DNA of 64,000 bases from Whalleya microplaca (lineage: Eukaryota > Ascomycota > Sordariomycetes > Xylariales > Xylariaceae), in assembly GCA_022497155.1 (NCBI GenBank), contig MU385759.1, positions 310,001-374,000 of the forward strand, read 5' to 3'. This document shows, one piece after another, positions 44,307-56,737 of the stretch. Position 1 is the first letter of the stretch; every line of letters begins with the position of its first letter. The notes beneath the pieces are model-generated. The model saw nothing but the letters and a program-made list of their open reading frames with translations. It was not told the DNA's origin and searched no databases. Made by a program: the position numbers and the translations under genes.

Positions 44307-45934
44307 TACGGCAACGCAGCGAGTGAGCTCTACTTACGCAAAATCCGAGGTTGGCTGAGGTGGAAGCTCCTGTGTCGCGGGGCTATGGCCTAGATGTATT
44401 TGCTTCATTCCTGGCGAAGGCAACATGTCAGACGGAGGTCTGCCAACCTTGTCACAAAGGTTCAGGAAGCAAGCGAAACAACCCCGCTTGATTTAAGCTC
44501 AGGTAGGTAGGTAATAGACGTCCATGCATCGGATTATTCGAAGATTAACTTAGGTATGAACGAGTCGGAGGTCATCCCCCACATTGTGTGGCCGACAGCA
44601 GCTGTGATTGGCCAGTTATTATCTTTACCTCAGGTTGCAGGTATACAACGGGAATGACACCTCAGACACAAAGCACTCAACATGAAGGCACACAATTTCC
44701 AAGTTATTCACATGGAAAGAACGCTAACCGACAGCTAGGTCAAGACAGAAAGAGATAAAATTTCATATGTACCAGGCACTCATATAATGAATATTTGCAA
44801 TCGTATGGTATTAAGATCATAGTAATTGCCTTTGTCATCCTCGTTAACATCCTGAACGCCTAGACTTGCAGATTCTTTGCTGTTCGTATTAATCCATAAT
44901 CCCTGAATGCCGCAAGAATGAAGGGCGAATCACCATTACAGTTTTTAGTACTGCATTTGATATCTCGCATACCAGTCGGTCAGTTCATAAGCTTATTCAG
45001 ATATCGAGGAAAGACAAACAGATGCCCTGTTCTTCACAAATAATGACTACAGCAGGATTTCAAATTGTTTTTGTACAACACAAACCCGGGCTCTTTCCCT
45101 TTCTGAAGAATGTCTGAGTAAGGATCAAGCCCAGATCCAATGATCATAATCGATACAATGGAAGGACAGTACTAAAAAGATAATAAAAGTCATTTATTAC
45201 ATCTAGGAGCATTTTATGGGAGTAGCTTGTTACTCACCACTCAAGGCTAATCTGACAACAGTCATTCATAAACGGATGCTGGGTGATGAGTGGGGATATT
45301 ATATTATGGTTATAGACTGAAGTTATTCATTCCGAGGAATACTAGGCATTTGAATACATTATCTATAGTGGGCATTAGATACTCGTATAGACGATTGAGG
45401 GATGAACCTTGCAGAGATAGTGACAGCCCACATAGCACACAAGAGCTAGAGATAATCGCTTAAGACGCGTGCCATGCAGCCATGGCGAACAAACAGTTTT
45501 ATAAATAATCTGGGCCTCCGAGGAATGTCGTTAGATCGTCAAGAGTATTCAAAGAGATAGTGAGTGTATACATATCACCCGATTTTCCTACGGTCCGGGG
45601 CTCCCAGAGACTCCTCATAACCCCTTTTACCCCCAACATTACCTATGCCTTCTTGGCGATATCACGGTGTGGCTTGGTGGCTTGCGTGGCGATTATCCCT
45701 GTGCTACTCTTATGTATGAACTAGATAGAAGTTTGCTGTCACCTTGAATAATGCTATCTTACTATAAATAGTGGCTATCTCAAGAAGAGCGTAAAATTTC
45801 CTGTAAAACTCACCGAGATGGCCAAAACACTGTAATAATAAGTAAACTTTGCTATCACTCATATCTCTCTATTTTACTAGGAAAGTGCATTATCACATTC
45901 AGAATCATGAAATATGTACGGTCATACTCCAACA
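44307..45934. other. AT-rich intergenic region
   Basis: 1.6 kb upstream of the secreted phosphoesterase and downstream of the DUF2264 gene. Stops are dense on both strands; no RNA gene or repeat was recognised. Confidence 0.55.
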
Positions 45935-48307
45935 TCACGCATCAATCTCCGCTTTCAGCCATCCAGGGATCTGTGGCACTTTGTCCCATCCATTCAGATA
46001 GGACGCTGGCGCCACACCCTCCCCAGACGGCTTCGCGTAGATAGCTGAGACATACCACGCTGTCTCGCCCTTCTTAATCGTATGCTGCAGAGTCGGGATC
46101 ACCGTCCTGCTCTCGACCAGGTTGGAATTTGGGTCCGCATTCACCAGCATAGCGGATCGTTCAACTTTGTCCTCTAAGGCTTTGATACCGACGGCGCCCT
46201 TCGACACCGCAAATGCACCCTGCTTGCCCGCAGACCAGCCCTCGGGCGTGTTGAGGTCGTAATTCCCGATGATCTTGGGGAAAGTGCCCTCGTGTTTCGC
46301 CGCGTCGTACAAGTCCAGGTACCGCCGGTCGCCTGACCTCTCGTTGCAGATCGCGAATGCGCCGTCCGCCGTCATGACCTCGCGCCCGGCTTCGATCCCG
46401 TGCACACGAAGATGCCAATTTGGCGTTGATGGCTCAGGCGGGATCAGCGTAGTGCGCACGGTGACGTCCGGGAAAGGCTTCCAGATGGAGACTAGGACGG
46501 GCTTGCCATCTCGGTGCTCCAGGGCGGCGTATTCGGACTTTCTGCGGGTCTTCCAGAACTCGCCACCGTCGTCCGAGAGGCCGAGCTGCGACGCAAGTGC
46601 GTATTGCTCTAGCGTGAAGAGGCCCGGCGGTACGGAGTAGCCGTATGCGCTACTGTATGCGAAAGAGCCGTACTTGGCGTGTGTGCCTTTCATTGGGTAG
46701 CTGCAGGCTTGACCGGAGGATAGGAGCATGCAGTGACCGCCAAGGTAACTGCATAAGGTACAATCAGTATGAGTAGGAGCTTGAAGTCCGGTGGATCGCA
46801 TGCTGACCTCGTGATGTGACCTGGCTGCTTCAACTCTTTTACCTTAGGGATGGCATCTCCGGGGAGCTGCTCTTCGGAAGTCCAGAATGGATGCTCTGGA
46901 GGCACAGCCAGGCAAATGAAAGCTAAGCAAGCCCAGTACTTTGACGACCATTAGCTTGGTAAATCCGCAGAGAACTATATGTAAGACTCACCGGGCTACC
47001 AGGACTGTTGTAATTCTCTGCCATCTATCTCTTGTGAGTAAGAGACTCTGCAAGCCAATTCAACAGTGGAACATCCTTATACTTACATACATATTTGGGT
47101 ACGAGTACCCGATGGTGAGAGTTCCGCTTGGACTCCAGATGTCTGGTTGTGTCTGCCACCACCGTAGATGCCGCAGGACTATACCTTTAACCATTCCCCA
47201 TGTGAGTGGCTCGGGGAGTTCAACCCCTGCATATGCCAGAGCCCCCCAAAATGAGACCATCGCAAATCGATAACCTACACTGCGACCAAACGGTATAGAT
47301 CGGCCTAAAGTTTCATTAGGTCTTGAACAAAGACTTACAAGCGGTATTCTTACCTTCATTGTCATAATAGTGAACCAAGTCGAGTGCGACCAACTGAGCC
47401 CGCTTCTTGAATTCCGCAGCTCGTGCCGGCTCATCTTCGCCAGCCAGTTTCGCATATAAGAGCTGCAAGAAGTGTATCGCAAAACTTGAGGAGTAATAGT
47501 CCATCTCTGTAGGTATTCAAGTCAGTATTCCGGTTGTCGCTTTCATCAGCTATCAAACATACGATGAATACCCTCGGGCCCATCATTCGACCAGCCATCA
47601 CCACGATAAAAGGTGTTAAGATGTTCGATATCGCGGTCCAGTCTTTCTTGAGAGAACTTTCCACCATTCTTTTTCAGTCCTAGGTTGGCAAAGACGCGAA
47701 ACCAGAGCCAATTGGTATTAGGCATGCTGGATTATCGTTAGTCCCATCCTCTCCCAATACATCATTCGTCGGGGTCAACTTACTTCTTCTCATTGATCGA
47801 GTTGCCCAGCCAATTCTCCACATTCCCTCGTTCTTTCTCATCCATGGACTGCCAGATCACAGGAGCGACAGCCAGTGCGAAGCCTAATTAGGAATAAGTT
47901 TGAGTCTCCAGATCCGAGACGAGCTTCATACCGAGGGGGCACATCTCCACCATTCTCTGATCATTGTCTCGAGGATATCCCCAATACTCAGTGCTCTCGG
48001 GATCAGTACCCGACTTTATCCCCTGAATCCACCATTCTTTCCCGTGGTAGTCACCGTCTCCAGCCAGCAGACAAGCCAAACCCCAAAGCGGGCGACAGAT
48101 ACCTTCGACCTCTGAAGCAGTCTGATCGAAGCGCACCGCAGTGGCACCGGGACATTTCACTCGGGCTTTCAAAGGCGAGAAGAAAGGCTCAAGGGGGTCA
48201 AGGAGAGTCCGCAGAAGCTCCTGGACGGAAGCGCGGTCGGTAATATTGACCTTAGAAAAAGGATGCACCCCATTGTAGCCAAGGACGAGGCCGGTCTTGG
48301 GCTCCAT
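45935..48307 (-). CDS. DUF2264 family protein
   Basis: Eight exons: 48307-47932, 47883-47784, 47726-47563, 47506-47354, 47304-47087, 47024-46992, 46938-46808 and 46748-45935. They join in frame to 662 residues. The sixth exon is only 33 nt ([11 protein letters not shown]). Joins give [39 protein letters not shown] and [16 protein letters not shown], all of which read as natural protein. The first half is rich in aromatic helices (alpha/alpha-barrel style); the second is beta-rich. Bacterial and fungal DUF2264 proteins are often placed near carbohydrate-degrading enzymes, so a sugar-related role is plausible but unproven. No signal peptide is evident. Confidence 0.85.
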
Positions 48308-50076
48308 GATGGGCAAAAAAGGAGAAACTAATTATAGATCACCAACTTCAAGCAGGCAAAACTGCTACGAAATTATGAGATTGGTAAAAAGAAGAAAATC
48401 TACTCTTAGTTGTTCATATGATATTCTACAAAATATTTCTACCATTTCATGTGGGGGTATGCCCCGTAGCTTCAGGAGTAAAGCTACGGCGAGCATGAGG
48501 GGTCCCATGGGGTTGTGGGGTGATAATAAGGTCTCGCGGCTAATGTCAGAGATGAACTTCCCGCCAATTGCACGTAGTCGGGAGCGTAGAGAGGTGCAGT
48601 TAAGCATTTTTACCGATTCGGCCTAGAATGAAGCGAGGAGTACTACATGTGGGGAAGAATAAAGACGTTGTGGAGCCCAGACTTACATCAATGTAAGTCA
48701 TGTCGTGAACATGCCTTATCAAGAGTTGTTTCTCGTCATTTGTCGAATATTTGGACAGAATACAGTCCCATTGTAACGTCTGTTGAGAAGCTGATAGTTG
48801 TAGAAATGATGCTGATGAACGAGGCTCCCAGCACCCTCAATGAGATAGAATATGAATGAGAGAACATTATGAATTCTCCATCTCCTCTTTCAACCAAGAC
48901 TCGTTGCTTTTCTCGCAATTTCCCCCCATGTGCAAGTATTGGCCCTACACTTGCCCGGATGCTGAACATGTTCAAAATATTTATTCAAAGGACAATTTCA
49001 ATATTATCAGAGTTTTGTGATGATATACTTGTTATTTAAAAGTGATGTGATGTTGTTATATTTGAAGATATAGCAAAACGCTGGGGATCAAGGGTTGAGA
49101 ATCATAAAAATTACAAAAGGCCAAGAAAGTGAAGTTGGCCGCCGAAGGAATCGAACCCCCGTTGGCCTAAGAATACCCCCTAAGAATGCTCAGTGTAGAT
49201 ATTTCGCTAGGCCAAATACCAAACCGGCCTTTGGATCTGTCTTTTGTTAAGGACCCTTCGGTTATTCTGCTTTATATGTTCTTCATCAACAAGTTTTATG
49301 TAGGGTGGTGGCTGATCTAAGATGTGAGTAGATGTTTTATGAACTCTATCCAGGGGAAGGAGATGCGGCTTATACACTAGCATCGTAGGTTGGGTGATAC
49401 TCGCTTCCTCAATTACAGATATGAGGGTGAGCCCAGGGTTGTTGGTTAGGTACTGTTAGTAAGTATATTCACCAACTTGACGATGATATGTAAACTTATT
49501 TCTGCAGTCGAATAGGTATAGTCGCTCATTTTATTCGCTTATTGTGCACAACGGGACCCCTGAGAGACTGCATGGGGTGTGCATATATGTTGTCGAGATT
49601 GCCAGTGACAGGATTACAGTGAGATGATTGCCTGTGTAGACTACATGTGTGTGCACTTATCGTCATGCAGGACCCGATAATGGCAGATTAAATGCGCGTT
49701 GCGCTTGTGCTAGGTACGCTCTCATCTTCCCAATGGGATATTACAGTGGCTGAATTTAGTTGCGCTTGTGCCAAACGCTGTTGTGACAGGTGTTACAATC
49801 GCTCTCCTTAAGGCACCAATTGGTGTAACTGTCAGGCACAGGATTGCACAATACGATACGATATGGACTTACAAATGGATCTCCTGAAGATGCGAACGTC
49901 GGGAGGATTGGCGTGCATCGGAGTTAAGTGTTGGGGGAAGTGCGGGATGCGGGGACCCTCCCAGCCCGATATCAGTGCTCACCTTCTTTCGAGCTTACCG
50001 ACTATACCGGGCTGACTTCCTGACGCTGTCGTGGCCTTGCTGAAGACGAACAACGCACGCTCTCGTATACCATAAG
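48308..50076. other. Intergenic region with a tRNA-like element
   Basis: Divergent space between the DUF2264 gene (minus) and acetoacetyl-CoA synthetase (plus). AT-rich to about 49100, then the tRNA-like element, then the synthetase promoter. Frames such as 48736-48975 are judged chance. Confidence 0.5.
49136..49229 (-). tRNA. Degenerate tRNA-like element (possible pseudo-tRNA or SINE head)
   Basis: On the minus strand, GGTTCGATTCC is a perfect B box, and the 3' end GGCGGCC pairs with a 5' GGCCGGT at five of seven positions plus one wobble. A T-arm GGGGG/CCTTC can form with G-U pairs. The D-arm and A box are poor (TGGCCTAGCGA is the nearest match), and the length (94 nt) needs an intron or long variable arm. 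TATTCTTAG and CATTCTTAG repeat inside. No anticodon can be assigned with trust. Confidence 0.35.
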
Positions 50077-52375
50077 ATGGCTTCGATTCCAAGGAAACTA
50101 TGGGAACATCCCAATCCCAAGAGTACACAGATGTACGAGTTCATGCAGCTCATCAATAAGAAGCATCAAACCGCTCTGAAGGTAAACTCGAGCTCGAGCT
50201 CTGATAAGGTTTTCGTCTAACCAGCTCCAGACATTCCATGACCTATACCAGTATTCTATTACCAGACGATCTGAATTTTATGAAGAGGTCTTTGGTTACG
50301 TAAATCTTATCCATACAGGCTCTTACTCCAGGGCGGTAGATGAGAGTAAGCCGATCGATAGCATCCCACGCTGGTTCGAGGGCGTGCAGCTCAGTTATGC
50401 CGAGAACACATTATGGTCTCGCAGCGCCAATGACCCAACGGATCACCATGGCACGGTAGGCAAAGAAGACACCAAGGTTGCCCTGACTGAGGTCCGCGAA
50501 GGTGCGACAGAGATCAGGCATGTAACATGGGCGACACTTCGGAAACTTTCTGCCCTGTATGCTGCTGCTTTACATGCAGGTGGCGTCAGACGAGGAGATC
50601 GGATAGTCGCTGTCGTCGCTAATAGCGTCGATACTTTCGTACTCTTCATGGCCACAAGCTGGTTAGGCGCCATTTTCAGCAGCAGCTCAACAGACATGGG
50701 GGTTCAGGGGATCTTGCAAAGAACAGTGCAGATCAATCCTAAGGTATGTTTAGTTGTCCCGTGTAACCTTGAAGCTCGCTGAGGGGGGAAAATAATTAGT
50801 ACATCTTCATGGATGATGCCGCTCTCTATAATGGTAAGCGAGTGGATCTTCGCCAAAAGATGGAAGGCATCGTTTCTGGAATGAAGGATTGCGATAACTT
50901 CTCTGGTCTCGTCTCGATACGGCGCTTTCGTGATGCCCTGGATATAAGCAACATCCCGAGGACGCAGACTCTAGAGTCGTTCCTTGACAAGCGCGACGCT
51001 TCGCCTCCACCAATCGTGCGACTAGCTTTCCACGAGCCATTTCTAGTCTGTTACTCTTCGGGTACGACCGGCATCCCCAAAGCCATCGTACACTCAGTCG
51101 GTGGCTTTCTTCTAAACTTCTCCAAGGAGGGACGCTTCCACGAAGAGGCCAGAGCCGATGTCGTTGCCTTACAGTACACCACCACAGGTTGGATTATGTA
51201 TCTAACATGTGTTGGACAGCTGCTATCTGGCGGGAGAGTCGTCCTATATGATGGGTCGCCTTTCCAGCCCGACTTGCAGACTTTCATCAAGCTACTTGGT
51301 GATCAGAAAGTCACTAAGCTAGGAACAAGTCCCCGATGGTTTACCGAGATTGCGAAGGCCGGTATTTCGCCCAGGGATATTACTGATTTGTCGAATCTGA
51401 GGCTGGTGACAAGTACCGGCATGGTCCTTTCTGATCAGTTGTTCGAGTGGTTTTACGACAAGGGTTTCCCGTCCCACGTCCAACTCAGCAACATTTCTGG
51501 AGGCACAGATATTGTAGGTTTAGACGTGATTACCTTATGAATGGCTGCTAATGTGCGTCCTAGGCTGGCTGTTTCGCAGAGGGAAACCCCCTTACTCCAG
51601 TGTACGTAGGTGGGACACAAGGACCGTCACTAGGAGTCGCCATTGCTATGTATGACTCACTATTGCCACCTGGTCCCGGAAGTGCAGTTCCAGATGGGAC
51701 ACCCGGAGAGTTGGTGGCCACCGCCTCATTCCCGAACGTGCCTGTCTTCCTTTGGGGAGACAAGACCCCAGCAGGCGTGCCGGGATCAAAATTCCACTCA
51801 TCTTATTTCGCCCGATACGACCACGTGTGGGCACATGGCGACTTTTGCGTGATCCATCCTGTTACCAAGGGCATCACGTTTCTCGGAAGGGCCGACGGCG
51901 TTCTGAACCCTAGCGGCGTACGCTTCGGTTCCGCGGAAATCTATTCGGTTCTTGAGCGGAACTTTGCGGATCGGATTACGGACTCTATATGTGTCGGGCA
52001 ACGGAGACCCCAAGATGCCGATGAGAGCGTTATGCTGTTTCTGCTGATGCGACCAGGCCACACGTTCGATAGGAAGCTCGTGAATGAAATCAAGGAGGCT
52101 ATCAAGAAGGAGTTGACGAAGAGACATGTGCCTAAACACGTATTTGAAACCCCTGCGATTCCCGTAAGTGAATTCAATCGTGAATTGAAGCACACTGCAC
52201 TAATAACAGGTATTAGACTACCGTCAATCTGAAGAAAGTTGAACTGCCAGTTAAACAAATAGTTTCGGGGCGTATCATCAAGCCTAGTGGCACTTTGCTC
52301 AACCCGCAGAGCCTGGATTACTACTATCAATTTGCAAAAGTCGAAGATTTGGTCACTCCCAAAGAGAAGCTCTAG
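50077..52375 (+). CDS. Acetoacetyl-CoA synthetase
   Basis: Activates acetoacetate to acetoacetyl-CoA through an adenylate; cytosolic, feeding sterol and fatty-acid synthesis or ketone use. Five exons, 50077-50181, 50225-50743, 50800-51513, 51564-52163 and 52217-52375, all with phase-0 joins, give 698 residues. The first intron is only 43 nt. The N-terminal ACAS-type segment (PRWFEGVQLSYAENTLW) precedes the AMP-binding signature YSSGTTGIPKAIVHS. LGTSPRWF and SNISGGTDIAGCF (completed by the fourth exon) are typical of this enzyme rather than acetyl-CoA synthetase. The C-terminal domain has FLGRADGVLNPSGVRFG and ends with SGRIIKPSGTLLNP. Length agrees with the family. Confidence 0.94.
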
Positions 52376-54402
52376 AATCAGGAAGGGGAGGCGGGATTTT
52401 ATATTACAATATTAGGTACTGTTAGAATTACGGCCGTAGGATAGGATCTAGAAGGACAGGTTAGCGTTATAAAAGGATATAGTGGTCACATGCTTTCATA
52501 TTCGCGTGTTCCACGACATATACGCTTTGCAAATGGCTGTCACCATCATCGATGATGCTTGTTTCCTAACTACCATGTTGCCTTAGTATGAACAGACAAC
52601 AAGTTCTCATTTTATAGTCCCTTTTCATAGCCCTATCAACAAGCAGATCGTCTCGCATAAGCATATTATACAGCATTGTGTTAAGACAAACAGAACCCAA
52701 GAAGCCCAGCTCGCATCGCATCCCCATTAACCCAAATACACAGCCTCCTCGACGCTTACATCATCTGGGAACTTGCATCATGGACCCTATACCCCGCGTT
52801 GGATACATTAAGCGACCTTGCCGTACTCTTAACAACACCTAACCTGTAATGATCAATACATGAACAACTTTGACACATTCAGTGGTGGACAAGAAGATCA
52901 GGATAAGGACAGCAACGTGGCAGCGGCCAAGCTGAAATGAAAGAAACCAATAAAAGTTTTTGCTTGTGTACTTTTGTGGATTCACGCCCTGGATAAGGCG
53001 AGAGCATCTAAATGGACCTTGCAGGACTAAATATGAAATTCCATTCTTCTGATCCCAGGACACTGGGACATAGTTGAGGCTGGTGACATACAGCATTGAA
53101 TGGCTTTACGATACATGACGACGAGACGTTTAATGAGAACTAAGCTCACTTACGCATATCAAGCGTAGAGGTAGGGAGCTATAAGTATAATTTAAGTTTG
53201 CGATTCATGAGGAGATAATACAACTGAGTATAATACATAAACAATTCTGTCTATAAGAGTCGGAATAATTCCACCCACATCACCTGTGATAACTCGGGGA
53301 TTAGCTAGTGACACATTCAATCTCGTCAATAGTTAATGTCACAGTTCTGGTGGCATTCCTTAACTATTTGGTCGTTCATCTCGTATGTACCATATACTGA
53401 AATCCCTGAAGGTTCATTAGAAACTTCTTGGTCATTTTATATTTTACTCAATGAGAACAAAATCATGAAGATGAAAAAGCATTTTTAACAATTTTACTCC
53501 TTCATATGTGCATTCATCTTATATATTGAGTAGGTTGGGTGACTAAATTGTTCTGTCCTGAAATGACAGGGTCGCTGTGTCCATTTCAGACTCAGCTTAT
53601 TCGCTTAATATGACTGCTATGTTACCATAATAGCCCGCCTATATGTAGCCTCACCTCCTGGCTAGTAAGGTTTTGTTTCTCTTGATATTGCGGCTTATTT
53701 GATCCTCTGTCCTCATGCCTGGCCATATAAGTGGCTGTTGGGCGGTGAAATTTGTGAGACATACAAAAGGCCTCGGAACGTTTTTAGTAAATCACAGTTG
53801 TGGCTTATCAGCCGAAACGTCTAAAACGACTGTGTTTGACCAAATAGTCGATATACTTGCCCCGTGGTAACTTTTACCAATAAATTGATGTATATGTCTT
53901 ACTCTCTGAACACTTATATAGCCATTCAAGGTGCTGCAGGCTTCCGTGAGCTTGGAACTCCTTGCCGCCGCTGTTTATGGTGGCATCAGGGCACTTACTG
54001 TAAGTAGCATTGTTCAGCTGCATTCAATCGTCACTGGCAGTTAATCTTGACGCTGCTGCCGACAAGTTCGGCCCTGACGATAGCTTCCAAAATAAAGCAA
54101 GTGAGATTGTTGAGGAAGCTTGGATTTCTGGAATGATATAACAGCTACCTGCATTTATTAATGGAATATACCACGGGGTAGGTATATATTTTATTAAGTG
54201 CAGTTCAGTCGTTTTCGACTTTTCACACCCAGCGTACATTAACCTTTGTATCACCATATCTAACATTACAGCCTTCAAATATAGCCGTAGCCGTGGAAGA
54301 TATCAGCTCAGGGGGGCCGAAATGTCTTGCATTTAAGCTTCCTTGAGGCCTACTTTCCGTGGACTACCCGACTTCATAATCTTACCAACAAGAGTTTAGC
54401 AC
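52376..54402. other. AT-rich intergenic region, no gene seen
   Basis: Two kilobases rich in A and T with frequent stops. Short frames (52839-53096, 54024-54278) lack features. The region just before 54403 is the promoter of the small one-TM protein. Confidence 0.55.
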
Positions 54403-54897
54403 ATGATGGCTTCCTTTGACGGACACAGTGAATTACAGGTCCGGCCAATTGAGAACTTTGAAAGCCAAAATCAGCTTCCAGAGTTCAATAGGCCAGGTGA
54501 TTTTCCAGAACCGTGTCAACTGCAACAAACACAAAATCTAAAAGGGGCCGAGAGTCTTGGTGGCATTCCCCAAGAACGTGAACGCCCGGAGCGTCGTAAT
54601 CCATTTGGTCTATCACCGCTTGTTTTCGGTGGCCTCATCTCGCTCACAACAGCATTGATCATTGGCGCTGTTCTCGGGGCTTGTCTAGGGACAACACTCA
54701 GGGGGAAAGACAAAGGCGACACGACGTTGCACCAAAGCAGTACTAGCAGCTTATCAACACTTGAATCGACGCCCCCGTCGACTCTTCCTGCACCGACGTC
54801 GACTATTTCTTCACCAACAGATTCACTTAGTTCTGGTACTGGGGCAATTTTAATTGATTATGTCGCCCCCGAGCCCTCCCTGGAGGGAACTGACTGA
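54403..54897 (+). CDS. Small single-TM protein with Ser/Thr-rich tail, possibly truncated
   Basis: 164 residues. A hydrophilic N-terminus (about 1-68) with a basic stretch (ERERPERRNPFG) leads into one hydrophobic helix (about 73-95, LISLTTALIIGAVLGACLG). A Ser/Thr/Pro-rich tail ends at EGTD. This topology is common in fungal cell-surface proteins in which a longer extracellular domain normally follows the Ser/Thr linker. Here the stop comes early and I found no convincing downstream exon, so it may be a truncated copy. No family was recognised. An ATG-ATG pair starts it; either could be used. Confidence 0.5.
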   Translation: MMASFDGHSELQVRPIENFESQNQLPEFNRPGDFPEPCQLQQTQNLKGAESLGGIPQERERPERRNPFGLSPLVFGGLISLTTALIIGAVLGACLGTTLRGKDKGDTTLHQSSTSSLSTLESTPPSTLPAPTSTISSPTDSLSSGTGAILIDYVAPEPSLEGTD

Positions 54898-55266
54898 TAC
54901 TAGATTTGTACAAGAAGGTGGTCCTGTTTAAAGTAAAGTACATACAAAAAACACTGTCAATAAGTCATTCACTGTATGCACGGAATGCTTCGAATTCAAG
55001 TGACCTTTGTCTGCTCAAAACATTCTAAGGGATTAATTATCGGAAGATCAAATGGAAATGCTTTGTGGACAGTCCTAACCGTCATGTTGAATGCTTTTAT
55101 GCCCCGATTTTGCCATGCGATGCAAGACCGACCGTCCAACGCCCTGTTAAAGTCACCACCTGCCCATGCTTATTAAAATCCTCCACCTTCACTAAACCAT
55201 TCAAGTCTTTTTCGAGTAGCGTAGAATCGGTTAAGATCCATCTTCAGTTTAGCAACATGCTCATAA
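54898..55266. other. Intergenic between convergent genes
   Basis: Contains the 3' ends of the small TM gene (plus) and phosphoserine aminotransferase (minus). A 66-codon frame at 54976-55176 shows nothing recognisable. Confidence 0.45.
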
Positions 55267-56737
55267 CTACGCCGTCGCGTAGTCTCGGATAAAGTCGGCA
55301 AGCTTTTGGGCACCGGCAAGCGGAACTGAGTTGTAGTTGCTTGCGCGGACGCCTCCGACCGATCTATGGCCCTTCAGACCGGTGAGACCAAGAGCTGTGG
55401 CCTGTTTGAGGAACTCGGCTTCGGCAGTGTCGACATTATTACCCTTTTCCTAAATCAGCAAACTTAAAGAAAGCGGTAAGAGTCAGATAACAGCTTCTGT
55501 GTGTGTCTTACTTTGATAACCCGGAAACAGATATTCATCCGGGAGCGCGCAGACTTGTCAGGGACTATCTTGTAGGTGTCGGAGTGTGCTTCAAGGGCCT
55601 CGTATATGATGGCTGCCTTCTTCTCAGAGACTGCTTGCTGGCCGTCGACTTTGTCAGAATATGTGTTGAGTAACGACTTGAGCACCTGGCCGGCGATATA
55701 CACACTACACAATGCTGTTAGACATCAATAACAGCAGGCTAAAGGTCAATGGAGGCGTACTCGAAGATGCTTAGGGTATTATACAAACTGTTGTTCTTGG
55801 CAATGGTCTCATACGAGAAGATAATCGGCGGAGACGGAAGGCCAAGTTTCCTCAACAGAGCCGGAGAGGGCTGTGGGCATGCTGGTGGCAGCAAGCTTTT
55901 CTTGATGACTACTACAGTTACGCCAGTCGAACCAAGATTCTTCTGAGCACCGAAAAAGATGACTGAAAAGTTCTTGACCGGAATCCTTCGCGACAGAATG
56001 TTCGAGGACATGTCTGCAACTACAATAGGGCCCGTGCCGTCGGAGTTGGGGGCAAGAACGTCCGGATAGTTGGGAAATTCGACCCCGTCCACTGTCTCAT
56101 TATCGCAGTAATACACCATAGCAGCATCTTTAGATAGCTTCCACGTGCTCTCATCTGGAATCTTGCCGAATTTTCCATCGTTCACAGTCCGGGCATCGGC
56201 GGCCTTGTTAGTAAACTCAGGGCCAATTAGGCGATCCGCTTCCTGGTAGGCTTTCAATGACCAGCCGCCTGTCACTAGGTAGTCCAGCTTCAACTCGGCA
56301 TCAACGGCTTTCTTGAGCGCGGACACGAGCTCTTCCTGGTTTGCCTCAGGCTCACTCTTAACGCCCAGCTGCTTTAGGATGTCTGCCTTCTTCCTGGTGA
56401 CCCAAGCGCCAACCAAGTTGTAGACGGTAGCCGAGAATTCGCCGCTTCCGCCACCCTGCCTGGTGTGTCAGTGGAGGTGTGCGACGTTTTGCTGAGCTAG
56501 GTAACCTGCCTGCATGAAGAGGACGTCATAGTCGTTGGGAATATCGAGGTAGCTTGCTAGATCCGCCTTGGCCTGGTTAATGATGTCTGTGGCATACTGG
56601 GAACGATGCGAATGCTCAGCAATGCCGAGACCTGTGCCATCGTAATTCAAGAGCGCTTGTGCAGCCTTCTCTAAGACGGGTGTCGGTAGCGCGGCCGGCC
56701 CCGCGCCGAAATACGTGATATCGGCTCTAGTGGGCAT
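55267..56737 (-). CDS. Phosphoserine aminotransferase
   Basis: PLP enzyme that converts 3-phosphohydroxypyruvate and glutamate to phosphoserine in serine synthesis. Exons 56737-56510, 56455-55761, 55704-55512 and 55449-55267 give 432 residues. The N-terminal FGAGPAALP and GTGLGIAEHSHRS blocks are typical. VVADMSSN and FFGAQKNLGSTG place the PLP Lys at about 248. VIKEKGNNVDTAEAEF and LKGHRSVGGVRASNYN close the small domain. To keep the conserved FMQGGGSGEF intact, the first intron (56509-56456) must start with GC rather than GT (CAG|GCAGGT...GGCAG|GGT), a known minor class. The other two introns are GT-AG. Confidence 0.94.
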
